DNA of 64,000 bases, taken from positions 150,738-214,737 of the forward strand of contig NZ_JAMQKC010000004.1 in NCBI RefSeq assembly GCF_028416595.1. Direction: 5' to 3'. The notes beneath the pieces are model-generated. The model did no database searches. It was not told where the DNA came from and saw only the letters and a list, made by a program, of their open reading frames with translations. Made by a program: the position numbers and the translations under genes. Below, piece by piece: positions 53,769 to 63,624 of this stretch (positions are counted from its first letter, which is position 1; every line of letters begins with the position of its first letter). This stretch comes from Aquibacillus salsiterrae (GTDB taxonomy: Bacteria > Bacillota > Bacilli > Bacillales > Amphibacillaceae).

Positions 53769-54767
53769 TTATGCCAAAATCTCAAACTTTTCCCTACTTA
53801 CTTCCCATTGTAACGGCTCTCCGTTCAAGTACCGCTTCAATTCGTCTAACATATAGTAACCCATTCTTCCACATTCCTTGCCTTCACTTCCTGCTAAGTG
53901 CGGTGTTAACACGACATTATCAAGTATGTACAACGCCGAGCCTCTCTCGGGTGGTTCTGGGAATGTTACATCTAGAACTGCCGTTATATCTGGTCTTTCC
54001 TGTAACACCTCGATCAGCTCTGATTCTCTAACAATTGCACCTCTTGCGGTATTGATAAAACTCGCATTAGGCAGCATTTGAGTCAGATGCTCTTTTCCAA
54101 TCATTCCCTTTGTCTCTTCCAGTAATGGTGCATGCAAGGATACAATATTCGCTCGCTGAAAAATTTTATCTAAGCTACATAGCTCAACACCTAAATTGCG
54201 AGCATCCTCTTTTTCAACAAATGGATCATAAGCCACAACATTAATGTCAAATGGCTTAAGCATTTCGCAGACTAACCGACCAACAGTACTTAAAGAAATA
54301 ACCCCGACAGTGCTCCCGAAAGCCCCGGGAACATGAAACGGCTTAGCGGGGAATTGTTTTGTTTTTCTAACGTCCCGTGTGAAGCACCAGCCGTTTTTTA
54401 AGCAAAATAAAATTTGTGATAATGTAAATTCTGCTACGGGAACAGCATTTGCTTGCACCGCATTCGTAATCGTTATTCCTCTATCCCAAGATGCATCGGT
54501 GGCAATATTCTTTACCGAGCCTGCCGCGTAAAAAAATGCTTTCAGATTAGGGGCAGCATTAAGGAATTGTTCATCTAGTCTAGGGCCTCCCCAACCAGAG
54601 AAAATGACTTCAACATCTTCCAAGATTGATAAGTCTTGTAGCACTTGTTGATTCGTCAGTGGTAGTGCATAAATATCTACTAAACTATCAATCTCTTTTC
54701 TTACTTCTTCTTGGTACACTAACTCAAATGGATCTTGATTCATGATATATAAACCCTTTACCATCAT
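53769..54767 (-). CDS. D-isomer-specific 2-hydroxyacid dehydrogenase
   Basis: 332 aa, NAD(P)-dependent. The substrate domain is split, and the nucleotide domain lies in the middle (about 145-285). Catalytic residues: Arg in NTARGAIV, Glu in FPEPPE and His in TPHLAGS. The dinucleotide loop is GVISLSTVGRLV, without the usual GxGxxG (Ser and Thr take two glycine places), so cofactor binding may differ. It is last in the operon and could reduce a 2-keto acid from sugar breakdown. AAGGGTGAG precedes two adjacent ATG codons. Confidence 0.87.
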   Translation of the reverse strand: MMVKGLYIMNQDPFELVYQEEVRKEIDSLVDIYALPLTNQQVLQDLSILEDVEVIFSGWGGPRLDEQFLNAAPNLKAFFYAAGSVKNIATDASWDRGITITNAVQANAVPVAEFTLSQILFCLKNGWCFTRDVRKTKQFPAKPFHVPGAFGSTVGVISLSTVGRLVCEMLKPFDINVVAYDPFVEKEDARNLGVELCSLDKIFQRANIVSLHAPLLEETKGMIGKEHLTQMLPNASFINTARGAIVRESELIEVLQERPDITAVLDVTFPEPPERGSALYILDNVVLTPHLAGSEGKECGRMGYYMLDELKRYLNGEPLQWEVSREKFEILA

Positions 54768-54807
54768 CTCACCCTTTCTTTAAATCTGGGACAAGGAAAC
54801 TGGTCCA

Positions 54808-55953
54808 CTAATGCGCATGGTCGAGTGGGATTTCTTGTCCTGACCAAGCTCGTTTTGCGGTCCATTCCATTGGGGGATCAGTCCAAAATGGGTCTGACGC
54901 TGGCAAGCCTAGAGGTAGGAAGGCTGCAGCACATAAATAAACACTACCTGTCGATATGTAAACTTCGCCAATTCCTGGCTGATGTCCGCAAAATCCAATG
55001 GTTAACCACCCTGATTCGGTAAATGTTCCAGGAGCTTCTAATGTTCGCTTCATGACAGCACTTAAAGCACTTCTCACTTGTGCCGGGGGAAGCCCACTCG
55101 GTAAATCTCCACGAAGTGCATGCTGAGCTAGACTTTGAAATACACCACAACGATAAGCTAACGACCTACCGACAGGGGGAAAAGTTCCCTCTGGTGAAAT
55201 CGTTCGCTCCTGAATCGCCGCAAATCGCTGTGACCTTTTTACAATCGATCCCTTTATCCCTTCCCAATCACGGTACTCATGTCCAACAGTTTCTACTAAA
55301 TCAACAAGCATCGGATGAATGACAAAACTATTGTAGTAGTCATGGTGATATTCTGGACCATCACTGTAAACACCATCACCTACATACCATTGTTCAAATT
55401 GCTTAAAAGCATAATCTATCCGCATCGGATCCCAATCTTCTTCTCCTGCCTTGTATAAAAAAGCTTCAATAATTGCAGAGAACAACAACCAATTAGAAAA
55501 GACTGGTTTTTTTGTCCTCGTAGATTTAAACGCAACTATCACATTACATTTCACCCTAGCATCAAGCTTTTCCCATAATTCGATCGGGGCTCTTAACAAC
55601 GCGTGTGCAAGGAAAGCGGTATCCACGATCGGTTGAATATCATCGGAGAAGTTCATATAATCCGGTGACTGTGGGTCAGTTCCAGCATCGATTGCTTCTC
55701 TTGCTAATTCCGCATACTTAACTCGGAGTGCTTCTTCCTCACTAGTTTCACACACTTGTTCAAGCCATGGTGCCACGCCAACTAGTAATCGTGCCAATCC
55801 TTCCAGATGGGAAAATTGCTCACGATTAGTACCCTCTCTCATCTCGATGGACATTTCTTTTTTTAAGGATCTATCCTTTAAATGGAACAGGATAGGATTC
55901 GCTATTTTTAACATGGAATCAAGCCAATAATCTCGCTCTTTATTATTTGCCAT
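54808..55953 (-). CDS. DUF2264 family protein
   Basis: 381 aa, cytoplasmic. The N-terminal REQFSHLEGLARLLVGVAPWLE and the central YSDGPEYHHDYYNSFVIHPM are typical of DUF2264, an all-helical, probably (alpha/alpha)6-barrel family found in glycan-degradation loci. The biochemical activity of the family is not established to my knowledge. His, Tyr and Asp residues in DGPEYHHDYY look like an active site by analogy with glycan lyases and unsaturated-uronyl hydrolases. It is spaced 40 bp from both neighbours. Confidence 0.85.
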   Translation of the reverse strand: MANNKERDYWLDSMLKIANPILFHLKDRSLKKEMSIEMREGTNREQFSHLEGLARLLVGVAPWLEQVCETSEEEALRVKYAELAREAIDAGTDPQSPDYMNFSDDIQPIVDTAFLAHALLRAPIELWEKLDARVKCNVIVAFKSTRTKKPVFSNWLLFSAIIEAFLYKAGEEDWDPMRIDYAFKQFEQWYVGDGVYSDGPEYHHDYYNSFVIHPMLVDLVETVGHEYRDWEGIKGSIVKRSQRFAAIQERTISPEGTFPPVGRSLAYRCGVFQSLAQHALRGDLPSGLPPAQVRSALSAVMKRTLEAPGTFTESGWLTIGFCGHQPGIGEVYISTGSVYLCAAAFLPLGLPASDPFWTDPPMEWTAKRAWSGQEIPLDHAH

Positions 55954-55996
55954 GGTTAGTTTTCCACCCTCTTACTCAAATGACTTCACCAAAAAT

Positions 55997-56878
55997 TTAG
56001 ACACCTTCTCCTACACCGAGTCCAGCTAGTATCGCTTTTACTGTATCAATATTATGTTTGATAGACTCTTTTGTTCCATAAGCAAGACTAAAGTCTTCCA
56101 TACCAACATAGCCATCATAGCCAACTGCTTTTAAGTCCGTAAAAACTTGCTTCCAGTCAACAATCCCTTTTTCAACCGGTGCCCATTCTACTGACCAATC
56201 GACAGTTCCATCTGCATGCTCCTCTTTCTTTTGCCAAAACGCATTTTTGACATGAACATGGGCAAGGTAATCCCCTAACAATTCCAATCCCATACGATAA
56301 TTTTCATAGCCTTCATGAACCATATTACCTGGATCATATAGAACGCCGATATGGTTTGGATTACAATGACTAACTAACCGATAAGCTAGGCTGGCACTTG
56401 GTGCTATTGTTACATGGTGGGTTTCCACTAACCCTTTGACATTGTATTTTTTACATAATTGCTCCGCTTTTTTCAAATAAGTAACCGCACCTTTAAATAA
56501 ATCATTATAATTTTCTGTTCGGTCATATCTTGGCACACCGACACGGATAGTTGATGCACCAAATCTTTGAGCAACTTCTAATACCCTTTCCGCTGCTTCT
56601 AAGTCTCCTGCAGTTAAATAAGGCGTAACACTGACTACCTCTATTCCGTTATTTTTAGTAGTCAGTAGTAGATCATCTATTTCTTGGTCCGTTATATCAG
56701 GCGAAATTGTGCACAGGTTATTCCCCCAAAAACTTGGGTCTTCTTTTCTTAACTTATCTGGGGTCGCTTTAAATCTCCACTCTACACCATCATAGCCTGT
56801 TTCTTTTAGATAACTGACAATTTGTTCTGGTGTTGTATCTGGTGTCATTACAGTAAATAAGGAAAATTTCATCTTCAT
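55997..56878 (-). CDS. Sugar phosphate isomerase/epimerase (TIM barrel)
   Basis: About 293 aa, xylose-isomerase-like superfamily (AP endonuclease 2 fold). Metal-site residues are Glu in GLVETHHVTI, the Asp/His of GVLYDPGNMVHEG and HVHVKNAF, and the last Glu in VGMEDFS. Three possible starts lie within 12 bases. The GTG at 56884 abuts AAAGGG, so the ATG at 56878 or 56872 is more likely. It probably isomerises or epimerises an intermediate oxidised by the neighbouring Gfo/Idh/MocA enzyme. Confidence 0.85.
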   Translation of the reverse strand: MKMKFSLFTVMTPDTTPEQIVSYLKETGYDGVEWRFKATPDKLRKEDPSFWGNNLCTISPDITDQEIDDLLLTTKNNGIEVVSVTPYLTAGDLEAAERVLEVAQRFGASTIRVGVPRYDRTENYNDLFKGAVTYLKKAEQLCKKYNVKGLVETHHVTIAPSASLAYRLVSHCNPNHIGVLYDPGNMVHEGYENYRMGLELLGDYLAHVHVKNAFWQKKEEHADGTVDWSVEWAPVEKGIVDWKQVFTDLKAVGYDGYVGMEDFSLAYGTKESIKHNIDTVKAILAGLGVGEGV

Positions 56879-56935
56879 TTCCACCCTTTCACATCTAGTT
56901 TTTAAAATTCAAACTTCTCCGACTCCGAGCTAAAG

Positions 56936-58096
56936 TCAATACGTTCCATCCACATCTAATGAGACGCTCTTCACTTCTTTTTTTTCTGTAGAATTAGCAA
57001 TTTTTCCTTGTAGGTACTTGTAATACAGCTCTTCATCAATCGGGAGCTCGACCCAATCGTCTAGCCAAGTAGAAAGCTGCATTGCATTGGATAGTGTCAG
57101 TCCTTTAATCCCTTCTTCACCCGGAGTCAATAGTCGCGTACCATGCAATATTGCATCAACAAAGTTCTGCGTAATTCCAGCATGGGCAGTTTCCTTGCCC
57201 TCGATTGGTACTTCAACTTTCCAGCATTCCGGTGCTCCGAAGCCACCTTTAAAATTACGATTGAACTCTGGTTCCGGAACACGAAGTCGCCAAAAATTTA
57301 ATTCCCCATTTTCCACTACAACTTTACCCCGGTCACCGGATATTTCTAATCGGTTTGTTCCTGGTGCTTCTCCGGTAGTTGTGATAAACACAGCTGTTGC
57401 ACCATTTTCATACTCCGCATAGGCCGTTACATCATCCTCTACTTCAATGTCTCGATATTTTCCAAAGTGACAGAAGGCACGCATTCTGGTTGGCATCATG
57501 CCCGTTAACCACTGCCACAGATCTAATTGGTGTGGACTTTGATTAATGAGCACACCGCCACCTTCTCCTGCCCACGTTGCACGCCAACCACCTGAATCAT
57601 AATAACTTTGAGAGCGGTACCAATTCGTAATAAGCCAATTAATTCTCCGTATTTCACCAAGATCCCCAGTTTGGATTAGGTCACGTAACTTTTGATACAA
57701 GGGATTTGTTCGTTGGTTATACATCATGGAGAAGACCTTGTCGCTTTTTTCTGCGGCTTCATTCATCTTGCGAACTTGCTTGGTATACACGCCTGCTGGC
57801 TTCTCACAAAGAACATGAAGACCATGTTCAAATGCTTTAATTGCTAAGTGAGAATGCTCATAGTGTGGTGTAGCAATTAAGACCGCGTCAACTATGCCTG
57901 ATTCAAAAAAAGCATCTTCGTCTGTAAACACCTGCACATCACTACTTACTTTCTCCTTTAGCAACTCCGCTCTCTCCTGATTATTATCTAGAAGAGCTGT
58001 TAATACTGCCCCATTAATATCACCTTTTTGCAAGTAAGTTGCATGTCCAGTTCCCATGTTTCCTACCCCAATAATTCCGATACGGACTTTTTTCAT
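56936..58096 (-). CDS. Gfo/Idh/MocA-family oxidoreductase
   Basis: 386 aa, NAD(P)-dependent sugar or inositol dehydrogenase family. The Rossmann motif is GIIGVGNMGTGHA at the N-terminus, and the catalytic lysine is in LCEKPAGVYTK. The C-terminal domain has the GEGGGVLINQSPHQLDL segment with the active-site Asp/His pair. It acts in the cytoplasm on a sugar or sugar acid. Its place between the heparinase-type protein and the isomerase points to breakdown of released mono- or disaccharides. Confidence 0.92.
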   Translation of the reverse strand: MKKVRIGIIGVGNMGTGHATYLQKGDINGAVLTALLDNNQERAELLKEKVSSDVQVFTDEDAFFESGIVDAVLIATPHYEHSHLAIKAFEHGLHVLCEKPAGVYTKQVRKMNEAAEKSDKVFSMMYNQRTNPLYQKLRDLIQTGDLGEIRRINWLITNWYRSQSYYDSGGWRATWAGEGGGVLINQSPHQLDLWQWLTGMMPTRMRAFCHFGKYRDIEVEDDVTAYAEYENGATAVFITTTGEAPGTNRLEISGDRGKVVVENGELNFWRLRVPEPEFNRNFKGGFGAPECWKVEVPIEGKETAHAGITQNFVDAILHGTRLLTPGEEGIKGLTLSNAMQLSTWLDDWVELPIDEELYYKYLQGKIANSTEKKEVKSVSLDVDGTY

Positions 58097-58163
58097 TAGT
58101 TCCTATCTTCCCTTCTATTACTTACACTCTCCTGTAAATGACTCAAATGATAAGATTTAAACA

Positions 58164-59993
58164 CTAAAACTGAAAGATAATTTGGATCATCTGCTTTTTC
58201 TTAAGATTTTTAACATTAAAATCTAACGCCATGTTTGTTTCCTCATGCCCTTCGTGATTGCTGAACTTAATTTCCTCTATATTTAAATCTAACTGAGATT
58301 TATCAAATATTATAGATAATGTATTATCAACAAGAATACCATCGGCACTTTCTGAGATAGAAAACATTGGAAGGATAAAACGTTCAACAATTGCCTCCGG
58401 ACTCTTTGAGAACTCATAGAGATCTCCCAAAACAAGACTAGGGTTAGCCGTTTTTCTCCAAGTAAATGACCTTGTTAATTGGCGTAAACTTTCCACATCA
58501 TAGACACCAGATAATTCCATCTCCAGTTTCTCAACACCTGAACCCGTAATTATTTCAGTAACAGTTGCAGCTCTTCTTTCTCCATCCAATTGAAATTGGT
58601 TATTCACAATCGGAACAGAATGACCTTGTGAACTGTTACACAAGAAAGAATATCTTTCATTTCCAAAATAGTCTGCATTATACTCGCCTCGCCCTAAGTC
58701 CTTCAGATACGTTTTTTCATTTCCATATAATATAAAATGTCCAACATCATTATGGTTATGGGGTTCAGCATTATGACCACCCTTTGCTGCTAAAGCAAAC
58801 CTTCCCTTATTTGTGGAGTGCCTAGAAATGAACCACTGAGAGTCTTCCATATAATAGGTAGCATCACTCCATGGTTTCCCAATCGCCCTATCATCAAACC
58901 AAATGATATTTCTGATTGCTGGTGCCCACCTACCACAATGATCATCTGTAAAATGCGCTCGTAAATTTTTTTCTGGAATAGTGAATCCATGATAAAGCTT
59001 AGATAGGTAATGACTTAATCCTAAAAACACGGACGCGGTGGATGCAGAATCAGAGAAATTGACTACTTTGTTTTTATCCAGGAAAGTCTTTTGCTGGAAC
59101 AAGGCGATTTCTCTTACTTTTTTATTATCAAATAAATCTATCTTTCCTGCAGTTCGTTTTTTCAATAAATCGGAAAAATAGACATAAAAACCAAACCCAT
59201 ATTCCCAATATCCATAGCCTTCCATACATGTTCCGTCCGAATTGAAACCACTTATATAATATTTCATTGATTCTATGACTCGCTCTAAGATAACTGAAAG
59301 TTCCTCTTCATCATTAAAAAGGTGCAATGCAGTGGATCCTATTGAACCCGCACACACAGCTGCCCAGTTATGTGTAGCCGATTCCCAATGATAATGTTGC
59401 CTACTATAGGGCCAAACAACCCGACGGTAAATCTCTTGTCGTATCCGTTCACATATAAGTGGGTCAAGATTATCCTTTGTCAACTTCAAAATCTCACTTA
59501 ACGCAAATGACGTTTCTGCAGCAAATAAATCAACAGTATATTCTAATTGCTTCTCCTCTAATGAAAATTTATCATCAAGAGATGTTTCTGGTCCGTTATT
59601 TATATGTGCGGGCAAACACCAAGAATACTCATTACATATACCCCAAATAATCTCTTGTAAAGCATCAAGGTACTTCTTATTCTCTGGATAAAGCAAGTTT
59701 GCTAGCGCAAATGTTGTTAGTCTGTGTCTTTTTGCAAAATAAACCTTCTCATAGTCTAAACGCGAACCATCCTCAAAGAACCTTTTAAAAGCATTATAGG
59801 TGATTTCTTGTACAGGTTCCTGCAGTATACTTTCTGCTTCATTCACTATTTCTTCAATCATTGTTTTTAAATTTGGATTAGTTTTCATATTTTTAAATGC
59901 AGCTAGTTGTTCCTTCTTACTAGAAAAAAGTAGTGAATAGGTTTGGTTAACTTCTATTGCTAATGACTTTTTTATGTGTCTTCGATCCATCAT
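58164..59993 (-). CDS. Heparinase II/III-type protein, cytoplasmic
   Basis: 609 aa. The first half is an (alpha/alpha)-barrel (THNWAAVCAGSIGSTALHL, GTCMEGYGYWEYG, with the likely catalytic Tyr). The second half is the beta-sandwich of the Hepar_II_III family (GGHNAEPHNHNDVGHF, with the active-site His and metal ligands; DLGRGEYNADYFG). There is no signal peptide, so it should act on imported oligosaccharides, presumably as an oligo-uronide lyase of the PL12/15/17/21 type. AGGAG precedes two ATG codons, and the second (59990) is better spaced. Confidence 0.88.
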   Translation of the reverse strand: MMDRRHIKKSLAIEVNQTYSLLFSSKKEQLAAFKNMKTNPNLKTMIEEIVNEAESILQEPVQEITYNAFKRFFEDGSRLDYEKVYFAKRHRLTTFALANLLYPENKKYLDALQEIIWGICNEYSWCLPAHINNGPETSLDDKFSLEEKQLEYTVDLFAAETSFALSEILKLTKDNLDPLICERIRQEIYRRVVWPYSRQHYHWESATHNWAAVCAGSIGSTALHLFNDEEELSVILERVIESMKYYISGFNSDGTCMEGYGYWEYGFGFYVYFSDLLKKRTAGKIDLFDNKKVREIALFQQKTFLDKNKVVNFSDSASTASVFLGLSHYLSKLYHGFTIPEKNLRAHFTDDHCGRWAPAIRNIIWFDDRAIGKPWSDATYYMEDSQWFISRHSTNKGRFALAAKGGHNAEPHNHNDVGHFILYGNEKTYLKDLGRGEYNADYFGNERYSFLCNSSQGHSVPIVNNQFQLDGERRAATVTEIITGSGVEKLEMELSGVYDVESLRQLTRSFTWRKTANPSLVLGDLYEFSKSPEAIVERFILPMFSISESADGILVDNTLSIIFDKSQLDLNIEEIKFSNHEGHEETNMALDFNVKNLKKKQMIQIIFQF

Positions 59994-60017
59994 GCTCTCC
60001 TTTTATTACTATAGTAT

Positions 60018-61643
60018 CTAGAGAACTTCTTGTTTTTTGTTACTTCCTCGGTATTCTACCGGGGTAATACCTACATAATTTTTAAAAAGTTTTATAAAAT
60101 AACTCTGATTATCGTAACCTAAACGTTCACAGATTTTACCGACAGAGTCAGATGTCTGGTCTAGCAATTCCTTAGCTCGTTCCATTTTAATTGTCTTTAC
60201 ATAATCAACAAATGTTTTGCCAACTTCCTTTTTGAATAGTCTACTGAAATAACTAGGATTTAAATACAAGTGACTGGCAACATCATCTAGACAAATTTTC
60301 GTTTCAATGTTCATCGAAACATAAATACAAGCTTCTAATATTTCCTTATGATTGGAACTGTAGATAGCCTCCGTAGCAAGCTTTAAAGCCGCCTCTAAAC
60401 AATTAGTAAGCCACTTTCTTAAGTCGTGGATATTTTCAATATACAGGATTTCTTGGTGAAGAATTTCTACGTTGAAACTGGATTGGAAGTATTGTAGCGC
60501 TTTAAGCTTTAATTTTAGTTCTAATAATAATTTCAAAACCCACTCCTTAACAATTTCGGGTTCAAAGCAAATTTCCTGGATAAAGGTTAACCATTTATTG
60601 ACAAATGGTTGAATTTTATTAGCCTCTTTATTAAATATAAGATTTCTTAATTCAATAATTGCCTCATCATAATAGGAGAACAAATCCTTGTTGGAAGTGT
60701 TTGTAATATCGATTCGCCTTGTGATTAAACCAGCATCCATATAAAAACGCTGCACCTTACTATCTAGCAAATTCTTTATTTCTGATTGAAGCTGGTCTGG
60801 TTGTACGTTTTTGCCAATTAAAATAGAAATATTCACATCCAAATAATTTTTAAATGCTTCTTGTATTTTTATTAATGTCTCTTTTGTTTGACCAAAATTA
60901 TCGGTCTTTAAGGATTCTTGGTAAGAAGATAAGATGATTAACTTGTTATTTTCAAATCGAAAGTGAATTGCATCTGTATAACTATTCATTAATACTTCTT
61001 CAATGACATTCTCCATTGCAAAATTGAATAAATCCTCAGACGAGTATAGCTCCTTATGCTCTTTATAATTTTCTATGAAGCATAAAATTGGAATATAAGG
61101 TCTCCTCTCAAGTTTAAAGCCTGAATAATTGTCATAAAGATACCATTCCCGCTTACGATTTGGAGACTGATTGATTAGCTCGCGACAAAATTTCTCTTTT
61201 GCTAAGTTTCTATTTTTTTCTACTTCACTTTGTAACTTGACTTCATTAATGCTTCGTTGATAATCCATTTCTATCTCTTGTTTAATTTTCAAAAGAAGTC
61301 GTGATAACGCCTCAGGGTCTAATGTTTCTTTTAATAAGTAGTCTTGAACGTTTAGTTGTAACGCTTTTTGGGCGTATTCAAATTCACTGTGGCACGACAA
61401 AATTGCGACTTGAAGGTCCGATTTTTTTTCCTTCATTTTTTCAGTAAGCTCTAATCCATTCATTTTTGGCATTCCTATATCGGTTATCAAAATATCAGGC
61501 ATATCATTAATGGCATAAGCTAAAGCGCTAGAACCATTCTCATGCATACTGTGCAATTCTAAATCAAGTTTTTCCCATTCAATCATCTCGGACAGAAACT
61601 CTAACGCAGGATAATCGTCATCAACTAGCATCACCTTATACAT
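60018..61643 (-). CDS. YesN-type response regulator (AraC output)
   Basis: 541 aa from the ATG at 61643 (AGGGG 8 bases upstream); the frame also has an ATG at 61649. The N-terminal receiver domain has VDDD and the phospho-acceptor Asp55 (DILITDIGMPKMNG). A middle region of about 300 residues follows. Two AraC helix-turn-helix units are at the C-terminus (LDDVASHLYLNPSYFSRLFKKEVG; VGKICERLGYDNQSYFIKLFK). It overlaps the kinase gene and is presumably the activator of this locus. Confidence 0.94.
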   Translation of the reverse strand: MYKVMLVDDDYPALEFLSEMIEWEKLDLELHSMHENGSSALAYAINDMPDILITDIGMPKMNGLELTEKMKEKKSDLQVAILSCHSEFEYAQKALQLNVQDYLLKETLDPEALSRLLLKIKQEIEMDYQRSINEVKLQSEVEKNRNLAKEKFCRELINQSPNRKREWYLYDNYSGFKLERRPYIPILCFIENYKEHKELYSSEDLFNFAMENVIEEVLMNSYTDAIHFRFENNKLIILSSYQESLKTDNFGQTKETLIKIQEAFKNYLDVNISILIGKNVQPDQLQSEIKNLLDSKVQRFYMDAGLITRRIDITNTSNKDLFSYYDEAIIELRNLIFNKEANKIQPFVNKWLTFIQEICFEPEIVKEWVLKLLLELKLKLKALQYFQSSFNVEILHQEILYIENIHDLRKWLTNCLEAALKLATEAIYSSNHKEILEACIYVSMNIETKICLDDVASHLYLNPSYFSRLFKKEVGKTFVDYVKTIKMERAKELLDQTSDSVGKICERLGYDNQSYFIKLFKNYVGITPVEYRGSNKKQEVL

Positions 61644-63450
61644 CCTCATCGCCCCTCTCCATTGGAATCATTAACGTGACTCTAGTTCCTTTTTCCACAT
61701 AACTCTCAACTTTTATTTGAAATTTATTACCAAATGTCATCACTAATCGCTCGTAAACATTAGATAAGCCGATACTAGAAAAACCTGTCTTACCAATAGA
61801 TTGGCCTTTTATATTAAGATGATTTTGATTACCAAGATTACTTTGAAGAGTCTCCAATTTTTTTGAATCCATCCCTATACCATTATCCTCAATTTCCACA
61901 ATAAAGTTATCTTTTGTCATAAGTGCATTTAGCTTAATTATTCCTTTACTTTGGTTAAAACCGTGAATCAAAGAATTTTCAATAATTGGTTGTAAGACAA
62001 AGCGCGGAATCATTTGATTATAGCATTCATCTGATATATTCTTCACAAAGGTAACAGATTCCTTTTGTCTCATATTCATAAGAAAAATATAGTCTGTAAC
62101 AATATCAACTTCTTCAGCAAACGTAATATTTCCTTTATCAGATTCTATTGTCATTCTTAATAGTTTAGAAAGCGAACTTATCATTTTTGCACTTTCTTTA
62201 TCACCATTTCTAAAAACCTTTATTCGAATGGAATTTAATACGTTAAATAAAAAATGCGGATTTATTTGCGCTTGCAACATCGCTAGTTCAGCTTTTCTCT
62301 TCCTTGATTGCGTCTCTTGGACCTCTTTTATCATTTCATTAATTCTATCCAACATATGATCAAAAGATTTAGAGAATCGCCCTAATTCATCACTACTATG
62401 GAGCCGCGATCGAACTGCTAGATTACCTTTTTGAACCTTTTCCACCACTCCTCCTAAATGGACAAGAGGTTTAGTTATCCGGTTAATTAAATAAGCTAAT
62501 ATGACAAAGAAAATAGTAAATGAAATTAGTAACAAAAAAAACACTCTACTAAAAATGGAATTAATCGTCGAAACAGCTTGTTTATAAGGGACCACAGAAA
62601 CTAGTTGCCAGTTATTATAAATAAGTTCTTTAGTCGTTATCAAGTAGTCTTGATCTATAAAGCGTATGATATTTGAAATGTTTTTTTTCTGATTTTGTTC
62701 CCAATAAGCAAACTTTTGGCCAATTTGATTATTATTCTTATGTGATAAAATAACCCCATCCCCGTTAACAAGCATAATCTCTTCATTTGCCTCTCGGTTT
62801 TCAAATACTTCACTAAGTTTGTTTTCAAAAATCGTCACAATTACATATCCATAGATAGCTGACCTTTGATCACGCAAAGGTCTGGCAATTGATATTTGAT
62901 AGGGATTATATGTTTTTTCTGATTGAAAAACAGTCGGATTTGTCTCTATCCAAAATGATTCATAACCGTGCAACGTCTTTAGTTGTTCAAACCAATCCTC
63001 CTCATAAATTAAGAGAGGATCATATTCAGACACCGAGTAATTCGTATAGTATTTACCATTTTTCAGCAGTATCGTTACCTGTGATTTTTTCCCTAAAAGT
63101 GTAATATCACTAATCGTGTCCATGACTGTTTGATTTTCTAAAAACTGTTCGTAATTTTCTTCTTCATTATCATCTTCTTGTGCTTTAGATTTCAGAATGG
63201 AATTTAATTTTGTATCCAATTGAACAAAATTCAACACGTATAACATATCATCCAAAAGTTTGGAGACATACTTCTCCGTTAGTTCAAGTTCATTATTTGC
63301 ATTTTGTATCGCTTGCTCTTTAATTGCATCTCTTGTCAAATAGTTATAAATAGACAGAGTTAAAATTACTGGCAAAATAATACATATGACAGTAGAAATG
63401 ATAACTTTATTTCGAAAGGTTGGTGATGTTAACATTGCCTTGATGCCCAT
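61636..63450 (-). CDS. YesM-type sensor histidine kinase
   Basis: 604 aa from the ATG at 63450 (AGGGAG 8 bases upstream); the frame to 63504 is probably not translated. Membrane helix 1 is near 16-35, then an extracellular dCache-like sensor of about 250 residues, helix 2 (VFFLLLISFTIFFVILAYLI), HAMP (ITKPLVHLGGVVEKVQKGN), and the His-kinase domain with the phospho-His in INPHFLFNVLNS. The ATPase has ENSLIHGF, DNGIGM and GIGLSNVYERL. It belongs to the kinases that work with carbohydrate ABC transporters. Confidence 0.94.
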   Translation of the reverse strand: MGIKAMLTSPTFRNKVIISTVICIILPVILTLSIYNYLTRDAIKEQAIQNANNELELTEKYVSKLLDDMLYVLNFVQLDTKLNSILKSKAQEDDNEEENYEQFLENQTVMDTISDITLLGKKSQVTILLKNGKYYTNYSVSEYDPLLIYEEDWFEQLKTLHGYESFWIETNPTVFQSEKTYNPYQISIARPLRDQRSAIYGYVIVTIFENKLSEVFENREANEEIMLVNGDGVILSHKNNNQIGQKFAYWEQNQKKNISNIIRFIDQDYLITTKELIYNNWQLVSVVPYKQAVSTINSIFSRVFFLLLISFTIFFVILAYLINRITKPLVHLGGVVEKVQKGNLAVRSRLHSSDELGRFSKSFDHMLDRINEMIKEVQETQSRKRKAELAMLQAQINPHFLFNVLNSIRIKVFRNGDKESAKMISSLSKLLRMTIESDKGNITFAEEVDIVTDYIFLMNMRQKESVTFVKNISDECYNQMIPRFVLQPIIENSLIHGFNQSKGIIKLNALMTKDNFIVEIEDNGIGMDSKKLETLQSNLGNQNHLNIKGQSIGKTGFSSIGLSNVYERLVMTFGNKFQIKVESYVEKGTRVTLMIPMERGDEDV

Positions 63451-63572
63451 AAAATTTCTCCCTACTATCAACAACAGTTTATAGAAACGAAATTCCATCA
63501 GCACCTATACATTACACTGATGCTTGGAAGTGATTAATCTAATTTTTCTAATACTCTTATAAACAGCTAGAA

Positions 63573-63605
63573 GGCATCGATTTTAATTGGCTCAAAACCG
63601 ATACC
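63573..63605 (-). other. Hairpin between the solute-binding gene and yesM
   Basis: On the minus strand GGTATCGGTTTT pairs with AAAATCGATGCC over 12 positions (two G-U pairs) around GAGCCAATT. No T tract follows, so it looks more like an mRNA-stabilising or attenuating hairpin that gives the binding-protein message a different level from the regulators. Confidence 0.5.
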
Positions 63606-63624
63606 TTACTAACCCTAAATAAGC

